From assembly GCF_000011085.1 (NCBI RefSeq), contig NC_006396.1, forward strand, positions 496,001 to 560,000: a stretch of 64,000 bases of DNA. The letters are read 5' to 3'. The translations under genes and the position numbers were made by a program. Shown piece by piece: positions 25,933 through 33,785 of the stretch. Each line of letters opens with the position of its first letter. Within the stretch, counting starts at the first letter, position 1. The notes beneath the pieces are model-generated. The model had not been told where the DNA came from, ran no database searches, and saw only the letters and a program-made list of their open reading frames with translations. The DNA is from Haloarcula marismortui ATCC 43049. GTDB taxonomy: Archaea; Halobacteriota; Halobacteria; Halobacteriales; Haloarculaceae.

Positions 25933-26353
25933 TTGCCACCACTTCCGCCGCGTTGACCATCGCCCGCCGGCCGCCGGCCTTCCACACCGAATCTATCGGC
26001 GTGTGCCAGCCCAGCGCGTGCTGTAGCGAGTCGTCGGCCGCCAGCAGTGCTAGCAGTACCACCGCGACCGCGTGCCGCCGGGGCCACTCGCGCCACCCTG
26101 GACGGAACGGGGCGAGTAGCACCACCGCGTTCGCCGCCAGCGTCAGACTCGCGCCGATGACCGGATACCGGGGCCATATCAGAGCGAAGCTCACGAGACC
26201 ACCCAGCACGCCGCACAGCGCCACCCATGGCTCTCGGCGCGGGTAGTTGTCCCACACGATGAGGATAGGCACCAGCGCCGCCAGCGTGGCCCACAGGTAG
26301 TGATGTGGGAGTACCGCCGACCCATCCGGCACAGTATGGTACGGGAAGCTCAC
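25922..26353 (-). CDS. Viral membrane protein, about four segments
   Basis: A 143-residue protein with hydrophobic segments at about 18-36, 45-62, 68-82 and 92-106. The first residues are neutral and the loops are Arg-rich. It overlaps the preceding gene by 4 bp (ATGA). The late position suggests a virion membrane protein or release factor. No family was recognised. Confidence 0.6.
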   Translation of the reverse strand: MSFPYHTVPDGSAVLPHHYLWATLAALVPILIVWDNYPRREPWVALCGVLGGLVSFALIWPRYPVIGASLTLAANAVVLLAPFRPGWREWPRRHAVAVVLLALLAADDSLQHALGWHTPIDSVWKAGGRRAMVNAAEVVANAV

Positions 26354-26565
26354 TTATCGCCCTCCTGCGTTGCTTGCATTGCGGTCTCCTCGTCTGTACC
26401 CGGCGGAGCCTTGTATGGGAGCTTCGACGCCACCAGCCGCCCGAAGCCCTCGATGCGCTCCATCCCGTAGCGGGTCGGCACTGCCATGCCCGAAATGAAA
26501 AACAGCAGGCACAGCGCGACGGTCTGCGGGTCCGGTATTTGCGGCAGTGCTTGGAGAGGAATCAT
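26350..26565 (-). CDS. Small viral membrane protein
   Basis: A 71-residue protein with one hydrophobic segment (about 15-30, TVALCLLFFISGMAV) and a charged C-terminal tail. It is coupled on both sides by ATGA overlaps. Probably an internal-membrane protein of the virion; this is inferred from position. Confidence 0.6.
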   Translation of the reverse strand: MIPLQALPQIPDPQTVALCLLFFISGMAVPTRYGMERIEGFGRLVASKLPYKAPPGTDEETAMQATQEGDK

Positions 26566-27014
26566 CGCTGAACCACCACCGCGACCCCGAGCAGGGCCAG
26601 CCCGCCAATCAACAGCAGGTTGCCCATGCCGTCGTCGCCGTCTCCTGTCGACGGCAGGATGATAGGAGGCTGTCCAGTGCCTCCCGAATCGCTCGACCCC
26701 GAACCGCTCGAACCCGTGTCGTCGGGAGTGGTCGCGGTCTCGTCGCTGTCGTCACCGCCGTCCGATAGGCTGCCGTTGCTGGCCTCAACCAGTGCCTCTA
26801 CCTCGTCTTGCGAGAGGCTGCTGTCGGACGACTGGACGGACTCGGCCAGATGCTCGACGTTGGATACCTCGTCGGCCCACTCGTCGGTCATGGCCTCGTC
26901 GTTCGCATCGTTTAGCTCTTCCGTCGAGTCGTAGTCGCCTGCGTCGATGACTACCCCGTCGTACGATTCTCCAGCGTCTCCCTCGTATGCTCCTCCTGTG
27001 ATTAGCGTGCCCAT
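26562..27014 (-). CDS. Viral protein with acidic domain and C-terminal anchor
   Basis: A 150-residue protein. An acidic N-terminal domain (about 1-85) is followed by a Gly/Ser/Asp/Thr-rich linker (about 86-125) and a single C-terminal membrane segment (NLLLIGGLALLGVAVVV) ending in a basic tip. The architecture of exposed domain, linker and tail anchor matches a virion surface or membrane-attached protein. It overlaps the upstream gene by 13 bp. Confidence 0.62.
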   Translation of the reverse strand: MGTLITGGAYEGDAGESYDGVVIDAGDYDSTEELNDANDEAMTDEWADEVSNVEHLAESVQSSDSSLSQDEVEALVEASNGSLSDGGDDSDETATTPDDTGSSGSGSSDSGGTGQPPIILPSTGDGDDGMGNLLLIGGLALLGVAVVVQR

Positions 27015-27544
27015 ATCAATAGTGCAAGCGCGGCGATGCCGGCCGCCGCAACCGTCTTTGTCGGGACTGTGCTACGCTGCTGATTGCTCTCCGAGCCGCC
27101 TGCGGACGGCTGTGTGCCGGGTTGCTCGTCGGTCCCTGTCGTGCCGGGCACCTCCGGGTCCGGCTGGCTGTCAGTGTCCGGCTTGGGTGGGTCGTCGGGG
27201 TTGTAGATTTGAACCGTCGAAACCGTCGTGCCGTCGACCGTGATGGCATGTTGACCGGACCCCAAAGTTAACGGGATGTCGACAAGCTGGAAACCGCCGA
27301 AATCCTCGGCTCCGGGCACATCGACCATCCGAGTCGGCACTCCGCCAATCTCGACCGGGAGGCGCTGGCCGGCACGACTGCTGTACTGATAACCGTTGCC
27401 GGTCCACTCACGAGAGGAGACCCCGATGGGAATCTGGTCCCGGAATGAGTGCCACGAACCATCGGGACCGCTCGGCTCTGGACCGATGGATGATATGCCG
27501 GCTTTGACCGGGATACCGGTATCTGAGATGGTTGTGAGGGTCAT
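27002..27544 (-). CDS. Viral beta-rich protein with C-terminal anchor
   Basis: A 180-residue protein. Residues 1-115 look like a beta domain with many Gly and aromatic residues (WTGNGYQYSSRAG, then FQLVDIPLTLG). A Pro/Asp/Thr/Gly linker covers about 116-155. A tail anchor (TVAAAGIAALALLIW) closes the protein. It has the same plan as the next gene, so the two may form a surface or spike-base complex. It is coupled to the spike-like gene by an ATGA overlap. Confidence 0.62.
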   Translation of the reverse strand: MTLTTISDTGIPVKAGISSIGPEPSGPDGSWHSFRDQIPIGVSSREWTGNGYQYSSRAGQRLPVEIGGVPTRMVDVPGAEDFGGFQLVDIPLTLGSGQHAITVDGTTVSTVQIYNPDDPPKPDTDSQPDPEVPGTTGTDEQPGTQPSAGGSESNQQRSTVPTKTVAAAGIAALALLIWAR

Positions 27545-28383
27545 ATCTGATGAGAGTGGCCGGGGCCGGTCGGCAGCGAGATGGTCAGGTCGACGTTGCC
27601 CGAGAGCAGCCCGCCGGAAGTGGCGGTCATCTCAACGGTTATCTCGCTGATGATGCCGTCGACCTGCACGGTTTGGGTCCCGTCACTGACCGAGACACTG
27701 CCGTGGGTCTGCGTCGAACCCTCAACCGTGGCATCTACCGTGTGGGCGGTCGATACGTCGACAGACGTTGCAGCCGTCCAGACTGTGACGGTTTGAGTCG
27801 ACCCCTCGCTGATGTTCTCACTGACTGTTACGGTCGGCGCGTCGGCACTGGCAGATTGGGTCTGGGTCGGCTTGCTGTGATGGGCCGTCGAATCGCTCGC
27901 ATGATTTGACAGGGCCGTGGCAGCGCCGGTCTGGTCGTCCGTAACGTTGTGCGGGTTGCCAGTGTCCCCGGCGTGACTGTCTAACTCCGACTGAGTGGCC
28001 GTGTCAAAGCCTAAATCGCCGGTCCCGATGGGATACCCCGACAGGTTCGACAGCGAGATATTGCCCTCCGCGACGGCGAGGTCGTCGTTGCTATCCAGCG
28101 TCAGCGCGTTGCCGAGTGCCAGTGCAAGAGCCTGCCCCGACCGAGTGAGCGGTGAAGAGACCGTCACCGGGTCGTGGTGGTCGCCGGGCGAGACGTTCGT
28201 GAGTTGGTCGTGGCTGACGTAGCCGGTCGTGTCCCACTGGCTGCCGTCGTAGACCTTCACCTCGCCGTTGCGGTCGGTCCCGCCGTCCGTGTCGAACCAG
28301 AGTTCGGCGTTCTTCGGGTCTGCTGGCTCGGCGCTCTGGATGTAGTCGAAGCCACCGCCGGAGGTAGCGGAGAGTCCCGCCAT
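27541..28383 (-). CDS. Putative viral spike / host-recognition protein
   Basis: A 280-residue protein. The N-terminal AELWFDTDGGTDRNGEVKVYDGSQW resembles attachment domains of tail and spike proteins. The middle carries HAGDTGNPHNVT and HASDSTAHHS, repeats typical of phage fibre tips. The rest is Thr/Val-rich beta sequence ending in HSHQI. ATG at 28383 with GGAGGG upstream is preferred over TTG at 28401. SH1-type viruses carry vertex spikes that bind the host; this is the best candidate here. Confidence 0.65.
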   Translation of the reverse strand: MAGLSATSGGGFDYIQSAEPADPKNAELWFDTDGGTDRNGEVKVYDGSQWDTTGYVSHDQLTNVSPGDHHDPVTVSSPLTRSGQALALALGNALTLDSNDDLAVAEGNISLSNLSGYPIGTGDLGFDTATQSELDSHAGDTGNPHNVTDDQTGAATALSNHASDSTAHHSKPTQTQSASADAPTVTVSENISEGSTQTVTVWTAATSVDVSTAHTVDATVEGSTQTHGSVSVSDGTQTVQVDGIISEITVEMTATSGGLLSGNVDLTISLPTGPGHSHQI

Positions 28384-28384
28384 C

Positions 28385-28774
28385 TCAGGTCCCTCCTTCA
28401 AAGACGATGCCCACGCCGTCGCCGGCCGTGTTGGTCCTGATGTGCAGGTCCGACAGCGTGGCTCCTTCCCACTCGAAGACGTGGCCCGCGTCGGTCAGCG
28501 GGATAAACTGGTCGTCTGTGTCTCCGAGAAACACGTCTCCGCTGTTGGCGGGCAGGTAGACGACGAGTGCCGTCACCCCGTCCGGGATGGAGAGATCGGG
28601 CAGCTGCTCGGCGGCCGTTCCGCCGGTCGTGTAGGTCTCGATGGTCGCCCCCGACGGGTTCCCGACGGCCCTCTGAATCGCCTGCTGCCGGTCCTCGTTG
28701 GCCGGCGTGGTGTCTTCGCCGTCGGAGTCCTGCACCTTGTTGATACGCTCGACTGCCGCGTTTGTGTCGAGCAT
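28385..28774 (-). CDS. Viral structural protein candidate, beta-rich
   Basis: A 129-residue protein. A helical N-terminus (residues 1-40, AAVERINKVQDSDGE) is followed by a beta domain (GVTALVVYLPANSGDVFLGD, then LHIRTNTAGDGVGIVFEGG). It lies directly upstream of the spike-like gene, with a TAATG overlap to the gene before. Likely a small virion component; no family was recognised. Confidence 0.6.
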   Translation of the reverse strand: MLDTNAAVERINKVQDSDGEDTTPANEDRQQAIQRAVGNPSGATIETYTTGGTAAEQLPDLSIPDGVTALVVYLPANSGDVFLGDTDDQFIPLTDAGHVFEWEGATLSDLHIRTNTAGDGVGIVFEGGT

Positions 28775-29130
28775 TATCCGCTCACCTCCCAGCCGATGGG
28801 CTGAATCGAGTAGGTCCGCGTCGTCGTGTCTCCAAGGTTGCGGACGATGATACGGAGCTTGCTGGAAAACCGCCGGGCCGGAAGCCATGTCGCCGTCAGG
28901 TCGTCAATGTCGGTCGGCGGTATTGGGGCCGGTCCGTAAATCTTCTCGCCGTCTTGCCACACCTCATAACTGCTGTTAGGATGCTTCGAAACGGCCAGAA
29001 TCGGCAGCACAAACTCCGTCACCTGCTTGGTCGGCTCGAAGGTCACGGTCAGCTGTGATCCGGGGTCGAGCGACCGAGAGATAGGGTCGTTGTACGGCAC
29101 GTCGTCAGCCGCCGGCTGGGGGACGATCAC
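28774..29130 (-). CDS. Viral structural protein candidate
   Basis: A 118-residue, GTG-start protein with alternating beta pattern (LTVTFEPTKQVTEFVLPI, LRIIVRNLGDTTTRTYSI). Such domains are common in minor capsid and spike-base proteins. The GTG overlaps the TGA of the 31-codon gene upstream. The role is inferred from operon position. Confidence 0.6.
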   Translation of the reverse strand: MIVPQPAADDVPYNDPISRSLDPGSQLTVTFEPTKQVTEFVLPILAVSKHPNSSYEVWQDGEKIYGPAPIPPTDIDDLTATWLPARRFSSKLRIIVRNLGDTTTRTYSIQPIGWEVSG

Positions 29131-29222
29131 GCCGCACCCCCCTCCCCGTCGATTTGACGGCGTTGCTCCTCGATCTCCTCCTCGGATAGCTCTCTCGTTT
29201 CTGCTGTTACGTCAGTTCTCAT
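29127..29222 (-). CDS. 31-residue charged peptide in the structural operon
   Basis: ATG at 29222 overlaps the end of the 65-residue membrane protein gene, and the TGA overlaps the next gene's GTG. The product is one Glu/Arg-rich helix (RELSEEEIEEQRRQI). The exact fit into the coupled gene chain supports translation. Function unknown. Confidence 0.5.
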   Translation of the reverse strand: MRTDVTAETRELSEEEIEEQRRQIDGEGGAA

Positions 29223-29409
29223 CTTTCTCCGTACCGCGTAGATGCTCGTTCACCAGCACAGCGATTCCCTTCCGATGGTCGCTTCCGTTTAGCTGCCGGT
29301 CGTGCCGTAGGACTGCCTTGTGCGTCCATCTGGCTTCGATAGCGATAGCTGACAGTGCTCCCGCGATTACGATGGCCGCAGTCTGGTAGACAATTGGGTC
29401 GGGAAGCAT
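29212..29409 (-). CDS. Small viral membrane protein
   Basis: A 65-residue protein with an N-terminal hydrophobic segment (YQTAAIVIAGALSAIAIEA) and a basic/polar tail. ATG at 29409 forms ATGA with the previous stop; a GTG one codon earlier is possible. Size and topology fit an internal-membrane protein or holin-like factor, not distinguishable here. Confidence 0.58.
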   Translation of the reverse strand: MLPDPIVYQTAAIVIAGALSAIAIEARWTHKAVLRHDRQLNGSDHRKGIAVLVNEHLRGTEKDEN

Positions 29410-29921
29410 CACGCGCTCCCTCCTGTTGCCGATGCGGCCGCTTGGACGTAGGGAGCGCCAAGCAACAGCAGCGCCACCACGACGACGATACCGCCGGCTT
29501 CCCGAGCGCCGACCATGCCGTAGCCGAGCAGGCCGCTCCCGGCGTCCGGGTCAGATTGTCGACGAAACACCGGCTCATCGCTCTCAGCGTCAAGAGCGGC
29601 CCCCAAGTCCACGGATGGGCCAGCGAGGTCGTGCTGATCGTCCTGACCGCCCCACTCGCCATCATAGTCGAAAGCGTAGTCGTAGGCGTCCCGTGCGGGG
29701 CCGGTCAGAACCGCGTCTTGGTTGTACTCCTCGCCCTCCTCGGGCGGGGTGCCGTAGGCCCCGACTATGAAGTCAGCCGTTTCAGAGGCCGTGGGGCCGA
29801 CTCCGGTGGCCTCCTGGACTGGTGAGAGTGCCCAATCGGCATATGTGCCGGTCGCGTCGGCCGCCGAGTCTGCCAGCGTCCCATCTTCGGGTTCGAGGTC
29901 GTCGGGTAGCCACTCGGCCAT
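29409..29921 (-). CDS. Viral protein with C-terminal membrane anchor
   Basis: A 170-residue, strongly acidic protein (MAEWLPDDLEPEDG start) with a C-terminal hydrophobic segment AGGIVVVVALLLLGAPYV. Its ATG overlaps the previous stop (TAATG). A longer frame to 30014 exists but would overlap the upstream gene. Probably a virion membrane protein. Confidence 0.62.
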   Translation of the reverse strand: MAEWLPDDLEPEDGTLADSAADATGTYADWALSPVQEATGVGPTASETADFIVGAYGTPPEEGEEYNQDAVLTGPARDAYDYAFDYDGEWGGQDDQHDLAGPSVDLGAALDAESDEPVFRRQSDPDAGSGLLGYGMVGAREAGGIVVVVALLLLGAPYVQAAASATGGSA

Positions 29922-30184
29922 TAGGTACCCTCCTGCACGGACAGGTACAGCAGGATGGCGAACATCAGGACGTTCAGCGCCGACAGCGCCATCATCACAT
30001 CGTCGGTCGTCCATCCCGACTGCTCGACTGTCGCGGTCAGCGGGCCGTTCGTCTCGCTGTTGCTGCCGGCCACTTCGTCGGGGTCAGCGTCGGTCGTCGT
30101 GAACGTTACCGAGTCCTCGAAGTCGCCGCTCTCTGTTGCCGATGCTCCTTCTTCCCATACTGGCGTGTAGTCAGCCGAAAACAT
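29921..30184 (-). CDS. Small viral membrane protein after the major capsid gene
   Basis: An 87-residue protein: an acidic exposed part (1-60) and one membrane segment near the end (MALSALNVLMFAILLYLSV). It lies 14 bp after the large capsid gene. In SH1-like viruses small membrane proteins follow the capsid genes; the match is by order and type. Confidence 0.6.
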   Translation of the reverse strand: MFSADYTPVWEEGASATESGDFEDSVTFTTTDADPDEVAGSNSETNGPLTATVEQSGWTTDDVMMALSALNVLMFAILLYLSVQEGT

Positions 30185-30198
30185 GGCTAAGAAGTCTC

Positions 30199-30924
30199 CT
30201 ACTGCCGTCCCATGTCTGCCGCGACGGCCGAGGTGAGGCCCTGTATCTCACTCTGGCCGACCATGGCAGGGACGTGCAGGAGTGCGTTCGTCGGCTCTGT
30301 CCCGTCGCCGTTGGTGTCCGTCCAGCGGACGGTGTACGGCGCATCGAGGTACACGTCGACGGTCATGTCCGTGCCGACCCAGTTGTGCAGCGGGGTCTGA
30401 TTCAGCCGTAGGTACTCGGGCTGCTCGATCTGCGGAGCCTCGTGTACCAGCCCGAGGTTCCCCGTGTACACCCGCTGAGAACCTGTATCGGCGTTGCTCG
30501 CCGCCTTGCGGATTTCGAGAGAGGCGGCGGCGTCACTGATGTAGTAGATGTGGACGGTGCTGTCGGTTCCCGAGTCGGTTACGGTGATGGTGTCGTTGTC
30601 GTAGTCCACCGAGTCCGGCGTGCCGTAGTACTCGCCGTCGAGCCACACGACGACCGGCTGCGTGACCGGCGTGTCGGTCACGGAGTGGCCGAGGTTGAAC
30701 TGCTCGGAGTCGTCAGCCGTCGCGTTGGTCGTCTCCTGCTGGTAGGCAGGAATAGCGATTTTGAGAGGGTTCTGCCGGCCCTCGCGGAGCATGTGGGCCG
30801 TGGTGGCCCGGTAGCGGCCGATGCGCGACCGCTGGCCCTGCGAGTTGACCGAGGTGTCCATCTCGTCGGGCGTGATGTGGCCGGGCTGTCGGCGAGCGTC
30901 GGCCAGTCGGTCCATCAGTCCCAT
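30199..30924 (-). CDS. Major capsid protein, large type (VP4-like)
   Basis: A 241-residue protein. A polar N-terminus is followed by a beta-rich body (PVVVWLDGEYYGTPDSVDYD, then STVHIYYISDAAASLEIRK) and MTVDVYLDAPYTVRWTDTNG. Size, beta content and place directly after the smaller capsid gene match VP4 of SH1. ATG at 30924 with GGTGAT upstream is chosen over a longer frame into the neighbour. The two proteins would form the single-beta-barrel hexamers of the shell. Confidence 0.72.
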   Translation of the reverse strand: MGLMDRLADARRQPGHITPDEMDTSVNSQGQRSRIGRYRATTAHMLREGRQNPLKIAIPAYQQETTNATADDSEQFNLGHSVTDTPVTQPVVVWLDGEYYGTPDSVDYDNDTITVTDSGTDSTVHIYYISDAAASLEIRKAASNADTGSQRVYTGNLGLVHEAPQIEQPEYLRLNQTPLHNWVGTDMTVDVYLDAPYTVRWTDTNGDGTEPTNALLHVPAMVGQSEIQGLTSAVAADMGRQ

Positions 30925-30929
30925 CGGAA

Positions 30930-31460
30930 TCACCGCCGTCCGTGCTGCTCGACTGCGTTGCTCTCGATGTACACCTCGGACTGCGCCCAATCGATTTGGG
31001 CAGGCGAGTCGCACATCAGGTACAGCGTGTCGATGTCGCGCACATCGACCTTGGGCACGGAGTCGCCGCCGTTCGGGGCGTTCTCCGGGGCCTGTAGCTC
31101 GATTTTCACGCTGTCGATGTTGTCGACGTTGCGCTGCTCGGAAATGCCGAGCTTGACGTACTGGCTGATGTTCTTCAGCACCTCGGAGACCTTCATCGCC
31201 GATTCGTGACCGGACGGCTCGACGGCGAAGTACAGCGAGGTGCTGGTCGGGAGCTTGTCGCCGTTGGAGTCGCGCAGGTCCATGTAGACGGGCATCCCGT
31301 CCTGCTCGCCCTGTGCGACTCGGTTCAGGAACCGGAGGAACTGGCCCCGCTCCGGCGTGATTTCGAGGATAGGGGTGGGCCGAGGGCTGGCCGGCGCGTT
31401 CTGCGCGACCGTGACCGCCTCGGCCGTGCTGCCCTCAGACGCGAATAGGTCTTCGGACAT
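30930..31460 (-). CDS. Major capsid protein, small type (VP7-like)
   Basis: A 176-residue protein with a beta-sandwich pattern: TPILEITPERGQFLRFLNRV, GMPVYMDLRDSNGDKLP, TSLYFAVEPSGHE, VKIELQAPENAP and DTLYLMCDSPAQIDW. The size equals that of the small capsid protein of SH1-like viruses (about 185 residues). It precedes the large capsid gene by 5 bp, the usual order. Assignment is by size, order and fold pattern, not by alignment. Confidence 0.72.
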   Translation of the reverse strand: MSEDLFASEGSTAEAVTVAQNAPASPRPTPILEITPERGQFLRFLNRVAQGEQDGMPVYMDLRDSNGDKLPTSTSLYFAVEPSGHESAMKVSEVLKNISQYVKLGISEQRNVDNIDSVKIELQAPENAPNGGDSVPKVDVRDIDTLYLMCDSPAQIDWAQSEVYIESNAVEQHGRR

Positions 31461-31462
31461 GC

Positions 31463-31726
31463 TCAGTCATCCCCCATGAACCGGGTGCGAAGCGACTCCA
31501 CGACGTGGACACCGCCACCGAGCGCGACTTTGCGTCCCTCCCCTCCGTAGAGAGCGCCACCGACCGCGACGGTCGCGCCGTACGCCTCGTCGGGCAGGTC
31601 CTTGCCCATCTTGTTCTCGACTCCGTACTTGACAGCAGCAGGGGCCACGAACCCGCCCATCACGAGGGCTACGTCCACAACGTAGTCCTCCGAGGCGAGT
31701 GTGCCCATCGCATTACCAAAATCCAT
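31463..31726 (-). CDS. Small viral protein before the capsid genes
   Basis: An 87-residue, Gly/Ala/Val-rich protein (VDVALVMGGFVAPAAVKYGVEN, then GATVAVGGALYGGEGRKVALGGG) with two weakly hydrophobic stretches. It ends 2 bp before the capsid gene. A TATA element at leaderless spacing suggests that it heads the structural transcript. It may be a minor capsid or membrane-associated protein. Confidence 0.62.
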   Translation of the reverse strand: MDFGNAMGTLASEDYVVDVALVMGGFVAPAAVKYGVENKMGKDLPDEAYGATVAVGGALYGGEGRKVALGGGVHVVESLRTRFMGDD

Positions 31727-31747
31727 GCAATCACCCCGTTTAGACCG

Positions 31748-31756
31748 GTATATATT
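31748..31756 (-). promoter_or_regulatory. TATA box of the structural gene transcript
   Basis: On the minus strand AATATATAC lies about 26 bp before the ATG at 31726. It falls in an 82-bp gap, the largest break in the gene chain between the ATPase block and the capsid genes, so it is a natural late promoter. Confidence 0.55.
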
Positions 31757-31808
31757 CAAGAACCGACGAAAAAGCGGAGTGGTCTGCTTCGGGGTGCTTC
31801 GGAGTGGG

Positions 31809-31949
31809 TCAGTACTGCGAGTCGTCCAGCAGGATACGCACCACCTCAGCGTTTGAGGGGCTGCTGCCGGGAAGGTCTCGGTCGATTCGCTCGCGTGCAT
31901 CCTCGAACCGTTCGCTGTCGTCGCCTCGTAGGGTAATCTGTGTCATCAT
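31809..31949 (-). CDS. 46-residue ribbon-helix-helix-like protein
   Basis: ATG at 31949 overlaps the ATPase stop (ATGA). The peptide starts with a strand, MTQITLRGDDSERFEDARER, and ends with a helix, NAEVVRILLDD, an RHH-like arrangement. It may regulate the late promoter that lies just downstream; this is inference from position. Confidence 0.6.
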   Translation of the reverse strand: MMTQITLRGDDSERFEDARERIDRDLPGSSPSNAEVVRILLDDSQY

Positions 31950-32746
31950 GCGTACTCCGGTGGGTTGAGGTCGTTGCCTTCGCTGCCGTAGTGCGTGCTG
32001 CTCATCTTGACGCCGCCAGTGTCGACACGCCGCCGGTTCCCGTCGTCGTCTGAGTAAATCCACTCGCTCCCGACGGTCTGGCCCTCGTCGTTCTTGTGCT
32101 TTTGGAGCGATGTGGGCCGCTCTCTTCCGCTCGGTAGCAGTTCCTCGGGTAGCGTCGACGGGGCCGGGTCTGCTCGCGGGTCGTGGAGTTCGGCAGGGTA
32201 CTCTATCGACGTGGAGAGCGGGCCGATCTCCCCGCCGTCGAAGCCCCCGACCATGCGGGCCTGACACTGCGTTAGGATGGTCTTGTCTATCTCAGCCGTC
32301 CGTTGCGTTACCCACATGGTCGACGTGCCAGCGCCCCGGCCGGTCGTCGCCAGTTCCTTGATGGGTTTCGGCAGCTTCTCGCGTTGGGGAGCGACGAAGT
32401 GGGCTTCGTCGACGACCACCAACTGGTCACGGTCGAGGCGACGGAGCGCCGAGGCAATGCGGGTAGCGATTTCCCGCCAGCGGTCGGTCCCGATCTTCGC
32501 TTTGTGCCGTTCCAGCACGACGTAGGGGTTCGCTCTCAGGACCGCCATCCAGTCCTGTACGGACCATTGCGCTTCGACGGGGCCGACTATCAGGTGGTCG
32601 GCCACGCCGGCTTTGACGAGTCCCCGGTACTCCGCGCAGTAGTCCAGGACGGCCAGCGCGTCGTAGTCCTTGGCGTTGCTTTCCATCCAGCTTTGGGCAT
32701 GGAACCCCTTACCCCAGCCGCTCTGTGCGACAAACGCGAGGTTCAC
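31946..32746 (-). CDS. Genome-packaging ATPase (FtsK/HerA, A32-like)
   Basis: A 266-residue P-loop ATPase that would pump viral DNA into the preformed capsid. The start is GTG at 32746, overlapping the TGA of the zinc-finger gene (GTGA). Walker A is the variant AQSGWGKGFHAQ, right at the N-terminus. Walker B is QLVVVDEAHFVAP near residue 105, followed by GRGAGTSTMWVTQR. The place upstream of capsid genes is typical of Halopanivirales and tectivirus-like viruses. Confidence 0.85.
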   Translation of the reverse strand: MNLAFVAQSGWGKGFHAQSWMESNAKDYDALAVLDYCAEYRGLVKAGVADHLIVGPVEAQWSVQDWMAVLRANPYVVLERHKAKIGTDRWREIATRIASALRRLDRDQLVVVDEAHFVAPQREKLPKPIKELATTGRGAGTSTMWVTQRTAEIDKTILTQCQARMVGGFDGGEIGPLSTSIEYPAELHDPRADPAPSTLPEELLPSGRERPTSLQKHKNDEGQTVGSEWIYSDDDGNRRRVDTGGVKMSSTHYGSEGNDLNPPEYA

Positions 32747-32970
32747 CCGTCTCCCTCCGTGCAGACGCCGGTTCTTGGTGTGTCGCCGAGCCGGAGCGGT
32801 CGGAGTCGGAGCCGCTTGCGGAACCGGCACCACCACGACGGGCAGCGGTAGGTCCACGAGAGCGGACCGACCGAGTGGGCACGCCGCACCATGCACCGGC
32901 TACAGCGCCGGCAGATAGGGCGGCCGCAGGCGTCACACTCCCGGCGCGAGTTGGTGCAGTCGTCGCTCAT
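32743..32970 (-). CDS. Small zinc-binding viral protein
   Basis: A 75-residue, Cys- and Arg-rich protein: RRECDACGRPICRRCSRC then CPSWWC, giving several CxxC pairs for zinc. It overlaps both neighbours by 4 bp. The basic character suggests nucleic-acid binding. Function unknown. Confidence 0.65.
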   Translation of the reverse strand: MSDDCTNSRRECDACGRPICRRCSRCMVRRAHSVGPLSWTYRCPSWWCRFRKRLRLRPLRLGDTPRTGVCTEGDG

Positions 32971-33212
32971 TCGTCGGTGTTGGTCTCCACGTCGACGGCT
33001 TCGAGACGGTACAGGTCTCCGGTCCCGCTGGTGCGGATGGTCTGAGCGTCCCCGTCTGCGAGGGCTTGCAGGTCGCACTCGGTGAGGGTCGCCCAGTCGG
33101 GCCGGTCGTCGCGGTCGCCGTCGGTTGAGCGCGTCCCGGTCAGCACCTCGTAGACGGCACAGGAGAGCAGTGCCGCTCCCATTGCTTCGAGCCAAATGTC
33201 AGTGTGCCTCAT
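32967..33212 (-). CDS. Small viral protein with N-terminal hydrophobic stretch
   Basis: An 81-residue protein: a short hydrophobic helix (EAMGAALLSCAVYEVL, about 9-24), then an acidic polar domain. It is coupled by ATGA overlaps upstream and downstream. It may be membrane-associated. No family was recognised. Confidence 0.6.
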   Translation of the reverse strand: MRHTDIWLEAMGAALLSCAVYEVLTGTRSTDGDRDDRPDWATLTECDLQALADGDAQTIRTSGTGDLYRLEAVDVETNTDE

Positions 33213-33781
33213 GCCATCGCCTCCGTATTTGCTTCGATGGCCTGCTTGGTCTCTTTCGACGGACCGGCGAGCAGGTCTTCTATAGCCTTCTCACCGTCGA
33301 ACTCCACAATGGTTCCCTCGAACTCGGAGAGCGAGACACCCCACTTCTGGCTGATGTGATGGTCGGCGAGGTCTCGGTCGGTCGCGTCGATTTCGCCGGC
33401 TTCGGCGTTGCGGTAGGTGTCTGCCCAGCGGCCGATTTGAGCCGCCCATTCATCGCTGTCCATCGCCGAGTAGTGCGAGAGCGCCGCCGGGTCGCCGTCG
33501 ATGTCGACACACTGCTCTATCCACGTCTCTGCCAGCGACGGGCCGCCGGGGGTCTGTGCGTCGACCACATCGAGGATGGCCCCCACTCGCTCCTGCTTGT
33601 CGAGGTTGGTCCGGCCGTCGCCAGTTTCGAGCTCTAGTTCGGCCCGCTGCTCCATGACCGCCCGCCGCTGGGCTGTCTCGATTTCTGCCAGCACCTCCGC
33701 TATGACCCTGATATGGTCACTTTCGCGGGGGTTTTCGAGTTCGGCCTTTGCTCGCTGAATCTGCTTGAGTTTGTCCATCAT
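33209..33781 (-). CDS. Viral protein with coiled-coil N-terminus
   Basis: A 190-residue, mainly helical protein. Heptad-like charged helices cover residues 1-60 (KQIQRAKAELENPRESDHI, then ETAQRRAVMEQRAELE), and a mixed domain with a Trp-rich centre follows. No membrane segment and no known family. It sits in the block upstream of the packaging ATPase and may be a scaffold or internal protein. Confidence 0.6.
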   Translation of the reverse strand: MMDKLKQIQRAKAELENPRESDHIRVIAEVLAEIETAQRRAVMEQRAELELETGDGRTNLDKQERVGAILDVVDAQTPGGPSLAETWIEQCVDIDGDPAALSHYSAMDSDEWAAQIGRWADTYRNAEAGEIDATDRDLADHHISQKWGVSLSEFEGTIVEFDGEKAIEDLLAGPSKETKQAIEANTEAMA

Positions 33782-33785
33782 GGTC

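Noticed and set aside
27171-27462. Extra frames over the viral surface protein genes
   Set aside because: They overlap coupled viral genes in other phases and have Arg/Ser-rich shadow composition.
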